Positions 55,126 through 64,000 of a stretch of DNA of 64,000 nt are shown piece after piece. Both the position numbers and the translations under genes were made by a program. The notes beneath the pieces are model-generated. The model ran no database searches. It had not been told where the DNA came from and saw nothing but the letters and a program-made list of their open reading frames with translations. The stretch is from Phellopilus nigrolimitatus (taxonomy: Eukaryota > Basidiomycota > Agaricomycetes > Hymenochaetales > Hymenochaetaceae): contig JAJOHG010000015.1 of the NCBI GenBank assembly GCA_021029095.1, positions 664,557 to 728,556 of the forward strand, written 5' to 3'. Within the stretch, counting starts at the first letter, position 1. Every line of letters begins with the position of its first letter.

Positions 55126-55615
55126 ATGAGGTTGACTGGCACTGTCCCGCCTACTAAAGAAGCTGTCGACGTCGTTTTGGGCATCCTGAAAGGTTTCCCA
55201 GAAGGTGCCGGCACATCTACGAAGGACATCTATCGTCTCGCTACACCCAAGGCCCCACGGAAATATGACGCGGGCAAAAGACAGAAACTTGAGGCCCCGG
55301 AAAACCCAGTCCGTTCCGTGTCGTAAGCAGCCTCTTTCACGGTCGTGTGCAGCGTAGACTAAACATATAATTCGATCTAGATACTTGAAGAACACGGTCC
55401 TTCGGACTTTGGAGCACAAGCGTTTTATCGAAAAAATAAGCGTCAAACCTTCGATTACCAGCAGTGCAGCGAATCCTGAGGCGCATTCACAAACGCCGCC
55501 TGCGACGAACGATGCCAAGGCAACACCGCATGCACCATTGAAGCTTACTTGGATATGGAGAGTGTGTAATCAGAAGGCGTCGCATACGAAAGATCCAGTC
55601 GCACGCACGAGCTAG
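55126..55615 (+). CDS. Small protein of unknown function
   Basis: Two exons joined by a consensus intron (donor GTAAGC after 55323, acceptor CTAG at 55380). The first reads MRLTGTVPPTKEAVDVVLGI, then STKDIYRLATPK; the junction gives VRSVSYLKNTVLRTLEHKRF, and the end is PLKLTWIWRVCNQK. The pattern of an N-terminal helix, a conserved SYLK-x-x-V-L segment and a terminal W-x-W recurs in small basidiomycete proteins that I cannot name with confidence; a mitochondrial role is possible. About 140 residues. The start at 55126 is chosen over an upstream Met because the preceding codons look like leader. Confidence 0.5.
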
Positions 55616-56948
55616 CGATTATACGAAGCCGATTGCGGGTGCAGATCGTCTTTCATTCGCTCCGTCAATGGAGATCGTTAGCTGCTCTTTTCCTTGGACA
55701 CCATATTACCGCGTGTGGTGCCGCGAGAGCGCACGCTTGGAGATGACGCGCCAGCATGTCGAAGGAGGTCGGTGGATGGATATGTATGTGGTACTTGCGA
55801 ATTTGTTTGTGCGTTCATCGCCGTGCTCTTTCTTTGTGAATCCAGACGCTTTTAAGCCCGACAATGCACCGACCCCCGTTCCGACGTATGACTGCATTCT
55901 CTTTCTTGACTGGACAACGACCACGTGTTTCGAAATCTAATACTTGCTGGCTCTCCGCGATTTCGTTACGTTCTTGCTCCCGTTTACTTGTCGTCTTCTC
56001 GGCGTAGCGGATGTATCGATTCTTCAGGATGCGCAGGCCAGGTACGGTCGTGCAAGGAATGTTTCTTGATCACTCATGATCACTCCCACGAAGTGTGAAG
56101 GAAGTGCTGCTCTTTGTTCCGTTGATCTGCTATCAAACCACGTCTTTATGCTTACGCTGTATTGGTCACTCTAAGATTTCGTGCATTTTGTTTTGTTTTG
56201 TACATCTTCCTGCGCACAAGCTGAACATGCTTGTTCAACATCTCCTGCTCTTTCTTTGCTGCAGATTGACCGGCTAAACTGTGTCCGAGCTACTTCCGTT
56301 CATCGGCCCATAGCCGCCTACCATAATGCTTTCCAGCAGCGCGGAAGGACAAATGCAAGGACTCGAAATACACACGGTATATGTATTGTCGCAAGAAAGT
56401 ATAATGCTGACCATATGTGGGTGCGATCCGCGCTACTTCCTTCGGTCTCGTGATCCCGTTCGTGGAAATTGCTGTCTCCTTTGCCTCAGCAACAATTTTC
56501 CCCTGATAAGAAGTCCTCAGTCCTACATGGCTTACAAATTCCTTCAAATTTCGATTGGCTTCTAATCATGGCTCTCAGGTCTCTGGATAGTCATTGTTGT
56601 GTTTGAGACTGGCTTTCTCTCAAATCCGGTTCCCTTTGCCATGTGCTCTAGCAAAAAATGTTCACTCGCTCAGTCATCATAATATGTGTTATCTATCGCC
56701 GCTTTTCCGCGTCCGGTTCTGCGAACTTATTCGATTGATCAGTATGACAGCGAATCACCAGAAGGGAGACCGCGACTTCATATTCTCTTCCTCTGGTCCT
56801 TCAAACCCAGCGTTATGGTGTGCCTATTTCTAATTTTGCGATGGACCTTTGCTCGGGGAACAGAACTTGAGGCGCGCACGGCTCTCGGCTGCTCTTAAAG
56901 AGCGACGAGTCTTCGCTGTCCGTCTTGTTGGGATACTCCCAAGTGGCT
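55616..56948. other. Intergenic, no gene recognised
   Basis: 1.3 kb with only short open frames (the longest about 90 codons at 55668-55940) and no domain. Holds the promoter of the S41 peptidase gene at its right end. Confidence 0.5.
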
Positions 56949-59900
56949 ATGGCCTCCCCGTTGTTCCCCACATTCACCAGTCTTGTCATACTCTTTGTTT
57001 TAGCTCGCACACTTGTAGCTTCATCCGCACCGAAGGCCGGTGATTTATGTGCTGCCATCGGAGGACAGAAGTGGGTCGCGCCTAGTGCCGTACGTGCCTG
57101 TTTCGAGTCTTTCCCGATCAACCAGACCACCAAGTCCAATGTGAGAGTCTCCTTTTTAATGTACTTTGATTCGACGCTGACGAGGACCGTGTAGATTCTT
57201 GATGTCGTCACGAAGACGCTCGCCTTCCACACATCTGTCAGCTACCAGGTGCTTGCGCCAGAGCCGTTCACTGCGGACGTGCATGAGGACATCCTCGGCG
57301 ACCTCGCGCGCATCGGGAGCACGGCGTACAGCTCCGAGTTCGCGATGCACATTGACCTGTCGCGTTCTGTGAAAAGGCTCATGGATGGACACTGCGTGTA
57401 CACCAATCTGTGTTATGACTCGCTGTTCCTGACGTTCGTGCCCACGCCGCTTGTGCTACTCACGGACGAAAATGGTGAGCAGGCCGTGCGCATCGCACCC
57501 GAGGCATTCGAGGTCGCTAGCGCCGAGTTCGCCGATGAAATTGTGCTGTGGCAGGATGCGCTACCCGGAGAATTGAAAGGGCAACTAGCTTCGGTAAGTG
57601 CGTTTTAGCGTGCCTTGCAAATTGCAACTGATCTTTGAATGGCGTGATTTGCCTTCAAGCTTTCTGGCGCCAAAGTCCTTGCGATCAATAGTCAAGACCC
57701 GTTCGTCGCCGTCGATGCCAACGCTGCGATCACGGGAAGCTTTGAGGGCTTTGGCACGCGCCAAAACAGGTATGATCGACGTTCTGCAGTTTAATGTGTG
57801 GCTTCTGACTCTCGAGACTGGGTGATCGACGGATCGACATTGTCGTTCTTCCTTTTATTTTACTTGTCTTGTTAAAGCTTCTTCTCTAGTTATCAGCGCG
57901 TTGATGCGGGCTGGAACTACATCATGGGAAATTTTGCCCAGATGTCCCTTCCGTTGACAGACTCGGTTACCCTGACGGTTCAACGTGTGAATAGCAGCTC
58001 GAATGAAACATTTTCGGTGAGCTTCGCTGTTTGACAACAAACATTCTGGTAAAATAGGCTTAACCTTTCTGCATAGCTGCCTTACCGCTCGCGCTTCGGA
58101 ACGACGTCCATTAACTTCACTGACTCCGCATCGTTCCGCGAGAACAACTGTGTAGCCACAGCAAGCACAAATGGTGTCGATATGAGTGCTGACGCCGTCG
58201 CTCTTCAGCGAGGCATGAGCTCTGATGTTGTCAAGAAGCATTTTATCTCCGCCATAGTCAGAGATAAGCCGCAGACAGATATCGTCCTCCCGGTACCGCT
58301 GCAGCCTGCTGCACCCGTCTCGGGCAGCGGGGTCACACAGTTTTATTTGCTTGAGGACGGAAAGACCGGCGTCCTCGCGCTGGGCAGCTTTGATGAGCCA
58401 GACTTCGACGACTTCGAGACCACGCTACTGAGCGGGTTGCAGACGCTCGTCGACAGTAATGCGACGCAATTGATTGTCGATGTGGTATGCATCAGTTGTC
58501 TAAACTCCGCGCTCGTGGGATTGATATTCGCACATTCTTTGCAGACCAATAATGGCGGAGGTATGTTCTTTGTATCAGCCTCTTCCGCATGATCTGCGTC
58601 GATTGCACAGAAACCTAATCTTCAATATGAGTAGGCTTTATCTGCATCGCCGAAGTGAGTCAAGATGGAAATATACTTGTCCCACGCTTACGAACCGGCA
58701 TTACAGTGGCTACATCGCATAGTAGGTTCAGTCTTGTATATCATCTCTCTTTCCCATAACTTTAAACCTCCCGTAGATTGCCGGCCCTAAAAATACGACA
58801 GTACCGCAGGCTGGACTGTTCACTGAAGCAAGAGACGGGCCCCTTGCCCAGCTCATTGTCCAAGCCATTGTGAATGGCGCAGATCCGAATAACGAGCTGC
58901 TGTACAATTCGCTGAACTGGGCATTCGCAAATAACACTCCATTTCCGGCTAACTTCGACTGGCTTCAGCCACCGGTACAGAAAGTGATTAATGGGCGGGC
59001 GGACGCTTTTAGCCAGCGGTCGGTAGTCTCCGCCGGTGCACTCTTATCTGAGTTTTATTCTAACTAGCCTACTTTCACGTTTTGTGAAAATTTTATCTTT
59101 GACAGTCTCGGTCAGGAATGCCAGCCGTTCGATCAGACTCCCCCGGATGCGCCTTTGTTTGACACGAAGAAGGTCGTCATTGTCAGTAATGGCAGGTACG
59201 GTACTTTTAGAACAAGACAATCAGACAGCGTCTCGTAACTGAGGACTTTGTGCCACTCATCAGATGCGCGAGTTCTTGTTCCCTATTCTCCGTAAGTTCA
59301 GTTCCCAGACACGCAATTGCGGATCTTTCGGACGACGACGTCATTCCTTCTTGCTTCATTCAATTGCGCTCTAGGTCACTATGTCGAAAGAAGAAGGATC
59401 GAAGACTGTGGTTGTCGGCGGCAAGAAGGACGTCATCCAACAGTATTGCGGTACGGTTGGCGGACAGTCCTCCGACTTCACAACCATGGACACAGAAGTC
59501 AAGGTGAGTTCTGGTGGCCGCCCAGAAGACGGCGTGCCTCACTCGATATTTTTGTCAATACCGAATAACTGAACTCTTATTCCACGCGGACACTTTTAGA
59601 CTACCCATCTTAAGAGCAATCCCTTAGCGCCGCCTGATTTGTTCGTATACTTCTTTTGTGCAGTTAACCGTTCCCCGAATTGTGGAGTAAAATGGAATCG
59701 AGTTCCACGGCGCGCGCACACTATGTAACATGCACTATTACCGGAGTTTCTCTTTACCATTTTTCGTTCAACTCCGAAGTGCGGGCCGCTGATCATTTTT
59801 ATGCAGCTTAACCAACAGTATGCAAGGGATCACCTGGAGACTTGGCTTCGGTATAGTGGACACGCAGCAGCCGGAAGGTGGGTTCCTTACGTTCAACAGT

Positions 59901-60240
59901 CGTCTTCTTGTTTATCACTTGTAAATTATGTTTCCTTCTTCTTCGGGATTCTCCGTAGATCTACGTGCTGGTTTAATATTGTGGATTTGCGACTAACACC
60001 GGACTTTCTCCGATTTTAGAATGGCAGAACCGCCCCGCATCCGTGAACTTCCCTCTCACCACCGAAACGTAAGTGTTTCTCCTCCGTCGGCGCTGTCCAT
60101 CAGACTCTCCAACTTTGTCTCTACGTTTTATAATTGACCTATGTCTGTACACTTACTGATGCACTATTTCCCATTCTCTGATCGACAGGGTCAACAACCC
60201 AATGGCGCTCTGGGCATCCATCGCCGCGACCGTCCTGTGA
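56949..60240 (+). CDS. Secreted S41-family (tail-specific protease-like) peptidase
   Basis: Basidiomycete family with a C-terminal S41/tail-specific protease domain, broken here by more than ten introns. Signal peptide MASPLFPTFTSLVILFVLAR; then CAAIGGQKWVAPSAVRACFE, ILDVVTKTLAFHTSVSYQ, EDILGDLARIGSTAY, HIDLSRSVKRLMDGHCVYTN, LSGAKVLAINSQDPFVAVDA and GSFEGFGTRQN. The S41 core: FYLLEDGKTGVLALGSF, GGFICIAE with the preceding TNNGGG, AQLIVQAIVNGADPNNE, WLQPPVQKVINGRADAFSQR, then KKVVIVSNGRCASSCSLFS with the nucleophile Ser in CASSC, and KTVVVGGKKDVIQQYCGTVG holding the general-base Lys. Ends ASIAATVL at 60240. Likely secreted, perhaps for peptide nutrition; substrate unknown. Family call is strong. 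Confidence 0.9.
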
Positions 60241-62879
60241 TTTTGATGCTCGTCGCGTATCCGTGAATCTCGTGGGTCGTTGAGGAAGAGCGGGAGTCGC
60301 ACTGGCGTAGAACCAATGCCTGTTTTTCTCCGCTAAGTAAGGTATAGCTAGAGAGCGCAACTGTGTTCGTAAGCTTCGCAAAGACACGCGGGTTGAGCAG
60401 TTGAGCTTGTGATGACGCCAGAGCCAAGGACCCGATCCTCGAGCTGACGAGCGCTGCTACGTGTCGTGCGCGAAAAGGCCAGCTAAGAGCTAAGCCGTTA
60501 TCGTCTTGGGAGATGGCATCAGTATCCATTCAGTCCCGGTTGTCGCGCACTCTCACTCTATTCTTCGCGTGTGTAGGACTCGCGGAAGTAATTCTTTTTC
60601 TTTGTCGAACAGGTGCACAGATGCACATGCATCCGTTGTGACAGCGTTCTGTAGCTCGCATGCTCGCGTTCTTTTAATTTGAAGAAGGGGGGACGGGAAA
60701 AAAACTGAAGGCGTTACGGAACGGCCGCGAGTCTGCCCTATCAGCCTTTTGGGCTTCTTAACTTCGAAGGAAGCCCGAAAACTGAATTAGCCATAACGCA
60801 CGCGGCCGTTCTTGTCCCACTGAGAACATCAAATGACACACGCGCGCTGCAAAAGCGCACATCGGTGAGTCAATACTTCAGTGTCTCCCTCGTTGCATCA
60901 GGGCCGGGGTTTTATATCTTTAGACGCTTTTCGTATTTTCTGCGCAGATACAATCTAGTCAAGCGTTACTGGAACTTCTTTGTTCAAAATTGCGAGTTGC
61001 GCGCTAGCATCAGGGGGGAATACTCATGCAATGACTGAACCTGCCTGCAGGCATTGTGGAAGACTGTGGACGGACTTCTCGTCGGTAATTACCGACCCTG
61101 CTGCGATCGAAGCCGCCACCGAAGCCGCCTCGACGGTGGGCCATCGGCACAAGTAAAGACAACTTGCCTGGAAGAAAGTGATACCGAAGAATGCACGACT
61201 CGACAGAAAACTGACGTTGTCAAGCTACGTCAATATCTGCCGATAGGAAAGAGAGACGGACGCCGCCACAAAGGGGCCTCAACCTATCATCATGATGAGA
61301 ATCGCACACCCGCTTTTGAGATTAACGTAAGTACATGCACATTCTTGAATATCCGAGTTAACGTCGCATAGATGCGGATAATAGACTCCAAGATGGTACG
61401 ATGGCATCTCGTCTGCTGTGCAGCTGAACATTCACACATTTTCTGCACGCGTAAGATCATGGTAGCCTATTCATTGCACGTCCTGAATCCGCTTTCAGAA
61501 TTCAAGCTTCGCGATGGCGCCACCGCCGCCGCTTTGCGGTGCGCGTCACGTACGCGGGAGCGTTCAGCTTATCTCTCTATCTGATATATTCAGAGACGAG
61601 ATCTAGGTGCCCAGTTCAGTTCATGGACTGTACAGCGAACCATGACGTTCCCAACCCAACGAAAATATGACAGCGCACATTCACTTCGAACACGCTCGAT
61701 CGAGAACTGCAGTCTGCGGATCTGGCTCGAGATCCAGAAGCAGGCGCCGCTGCGAAGACTGAAGTACTGAATGCTGGCCATGGTTTGGTCGGTGGATCCC
61801 GTGCGCTCCCGTCGCGAACCGCCGCGCCGTTCTTCCACAGGCACGCAGAGACACAGTGTACATATCAGCACTGCGCTTTAATGCGCGCCCAATTCCGATC
61901 TATTTCGAAAACAAGAAGGGAGGCGAAGCTGCAATGCATCTCCCCCTTGGCACCGAGATTCCAATACCGCAGCAATCTGCCTTTGTGTCCATACAGCGGC
62001 ACTCGGTAGCGGCACTAGGTAAACTCCCAGCTCTTCGGAAAGTTTACACACGTAACTCAGTACTCGAAAAACCAGATGATTGAAATTCGGGGATCGGGCA
62101 CTGAGTATAACTGAGTACCGAATAGTCGAGTGTATTGAGTTATCGAGTGCCACACTGTATAGAAAGAATAGTCTCCGGCCTGCGCGCCACGCACGTCTTC
62201 CAATAACCTGCGCTGAACTTTCTCTTGCAACTCAGTCCAACCAATTCAACTCTAGTAACGATCGCAAAATATGAGCAATTCACACGTCAAGATCTTGGAT
62301 AAAATCTAATCCGAGCATGCATTTAAGAATTGCCTGTAAAATGTATACGAGGGCCGATCCTATGATAGAAATACATATGACCACATGAGCAGAAAGAAAA
62401 AGAAAAAGAAAATCAGAAGATGGAAAAAAATGCAAGTGTGAGACGGTATGTGAACCAGGAAAGGCATCGACGCCGTCCGCAATATGAGAACGACGACGTA
62501 AAGTAAGTGCGGAACGAAGTGGAGGGTGGGCGAGGGTGTTTTTGAATCTAAGTCAGCGGAGACCGCCGAGAGCGTAGTACATGGGTTACAGAACACGATG
62601 TAGAAATAGAGACGAAGGAGGTCATGGGCTGCAATGTGAAGGTGAGGAGAGGGGTGAAAGTGAAGGGGATCACGTGGTCATGGGGTCGTTCCAATTCAAG
62701 TCACAGGTCGGAGAAAAAGACCAAAGGCAAGAAGGGAGAGGAGAAGAGTAGAGATGTGAAAACAGATTCAGTCCGTACGACTCCGTCGTCAAGTCATAAG
62801 ATAAAGGACTAGAAAGATGAATGTGATAGAAAGCGAATAAGCAGGTTCCAGCGGAAAGTCGACCTCCGTCTACACCGAC
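60241..62879. other. 2.6-kb region without recognised gene
   Basis: Contains a nested hairpin at 60720-60810 and an open frame at 61054-61326 that ends in a consensus GTAAGTAC donor (VKLRQYLPIGKRDGRRHKG) but matches nothing I know. A short AAAAGAAAAAG purine stretch lies near 62.4 kb. The rest is unassigned. Confidence 0.45.
60720..60810. repeat. Nested inverted repeat (hairpin)
   Basis: Outer arms AACGGCCGCG and CGCGGCCGTT (perfect, 10 bp) enclose inner arms TTTTGGGCTTC and GAAGCCCGAAAA around a loop with TTCGAA. It could be a small MITE or an RNA/terminator-like structure. Confidence 0.6.
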
Positions 62880-64000
62880 TTAGGGACCGCCGACCATCAC
62901 CTTCAGCGCGAGCCGACCATGTTCGTCGGCGCCTTTCGCGAGGAGCTCGAAAGCCGCGCCAGCATCCTCGAGCGCAAAGCGATGTGTGATGAGTTTGTCG
63001 ATGTTCGGGAGCGCTCCGGCGGAGAGTAGAGCGAGGGCCTGCGGATACGTATTCGCGTAGCGGAACGAGCCGAGGATGTCAACCTCGCGCGTCGCGGCCG
63101 CGGAGATTGGCAGCAGAACGTTGCGCGCGCCCATACCGACCAGCATCACTTTTCCACCGGCGATACAGGCCTGTGGAGCGAAGATAGCCAATGAGCATGG
63201 GTTATTTAAGAACGGGTGGACTAGGCCTCGGGCGCCGATGGCGCGATGAAGAGGAAAAGGAAGGTGATAAGACGGTAGACCAAGGACTTACGTGAATCGA
63301 CATCTGGATGCACGGTTCGGCTCCAGTGCACTCGAACACGATGTCAAACCCATCTGGCTCGTCGAATTCCTGAAGTGCCATCATGATGTTTTCTTTCGTC
63401 CGGCGCAGTATATCCTCGGTCGTCTTAGCCTTGTCGCCCGCAGGTAGGCAGTAGACAGCATCCGCGAAGCCATGGCGCCGAGCGAATTCGAGCCGTTGCG
63501 GTTAATATCGAGCGCAACGACACGTGCGGCGTGGCGGGAACGCGCGATTGAACATGCAAGCAGACCGATCGCGCCGACACCGAAGACGAGGACGGTGTGT
63601 CCTTTTTGCAGTCCTGCACGGCGCGAGGCATGGATGAGGACGGAGAGGGGCTCTGCGAGGGCTGCTTGTTCGAATGAAACGTTGTCGGGGATGCTGAAGA
63701 GAAAAATAGCAATCCACAATTAGTTTCTCGTTGGCTTAATAATAGCCGGTAGTTGACCGGGAGGGGTGGAGCAATGAGATACTCACGGGTGAAGGAGATG
63801 CGCTGGATGGTTCATACTGTCTTGCAGGGTACCATCGAGATGCGGGAAGGTCTTCGCGGAGCTGCAGAAGCGCATGCCCTTGCAGAGGTTGTAGCGGCCC
63901 TTCTTGCAGTAGTCACAGTTGCTGCACATGAGGCCACACTCGATCGCGACGCGCTGGCCGATTCGGAGGCCAGAGACTTGCGAGCCCATTGCTGTTACGA
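62880..64000 (-). CDS. Xylitol/sorbitol-type zinc dehydrogenase (5' part beyond window, one frameshift)
   Basis: Medium-chain NAD-dependent polyol dehydrogenase, interconverting sugar alcohol and ketose. The window edge cuts the N-terminus; visible are VAIECGLMCSNCDYCKKGRY with the structural-zinc Cys cluster, FCSSAKTFPHLDGTLQDSMN, then after an intron IPDNVSFEQAALAEPLSVLI, HTVLVFGVGAIGLLACSIAR (Rossmann GxGxxG) and VVALDIN. There the frame slips: AACCGCAACGGCTCGAA lacks one base to continue as LEFARRHGFADAVYC, KAKTTEDILRRTKENIMMAL, EPDGFDIVFECTGAEPCIQM. A last exon gives GGKVMLVGMGARN, LPISAAATREVDILGSFRYA and stop at 62880. Position of slip about 63495. As with the NAC beta gene, a base-calling deletion or real decay are both possible. 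Confidence 0.88.

Noticed and set aside
61054..61584. Possible two-exon gene with a good GTAAGTAC donor
   Set aside because: No recognisable homology and no convincing start or downstream exon; left as an unassigned open frame.
52995..64000. Sugar-acid/polyol gene cluster of dehydratase and dehydrogenase
   Set aside because: The two genes are 8 kb apart with unrelated genes between; proximity alone is too weak.

Overview
The window is nuclear DNA from a filamentous basidiomycete, probably a wood-inhabiting agaricomycete. Genes are split by many 50-70 bp GT-AG introns, the ordinary genes are GC-rich, and the families are fungal: an AA9 lytic polysaccharide monooxygenase with a CBM1, a CYP53-type P450, DUF6699, basidiomycete ZZ-finger and S41-peptidase families. 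I see no bacterial or organellar segment.

Left part (0-9.2 kb): a NAPE-phospholipase-D-like gene with an in-frame TAG, the beta subunit of the nascent polypeptide-associated complex (three single-base frame disruptions), an intron-containing tRNA-Asn, then a decayed TPR gene into which a 1.66 kb GAG-only Copia-type LTR element (5-bp target duplication) and another 0.37 kb sequence have inserted. Next comes a gene island (9.4-13.6 kb) with a benzoate-4-hydroxylase-like P450 and two paralogous single-pass membrane proteins. A degraded inverted copy of the P450 promoter lies at its right edge.

Middle (14.6-46.6 kb): two arms of about 7.8 kb (14.6-22.4 kb and 31.1-38.8 kb) form a large inverted repeat. 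Each arm carries an intact five-exon gene for a 565-residue protein with a helical N-terminal domain like the HeLo/MLKL-type adaptor of fungal NLR-like proteins, followed by TPRs. The arms enclose an island of low-copy genes: DUF6699 protein, a third membrane-protein paralog, AA9 LPMO, SRRM1/PWI splicing factor. Outside the right arm a 4.8 kb element with long, palindrome-rich terminal inverted repeats carries a multi-ZZ zinc-finger gene. It has cut a further TPR gene so that only a 97-residue N-terminal domain remains, with a stop codon supplied by the first three bases of the element. Truncated unit fragments follow to 46.6 kb.

Right part (46.8-64 kb) is ordinary housekeeping and catabolic sequence: F-box-like protein, protoporphyrinogen oxidase, a p24 cargo receptor, a galactonate-dehydratase-like enolase, a small unknown gene, a secreted S41 peptidase and the 3' part of a xylitol/sorbitol-type dehydrogenase with one apparent base deletion. 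The main story is repeated duplication, inversion, conversion and transposon interruption of a possible cell-death/NLR-related TPR gene unit scattered among conserved single genes.
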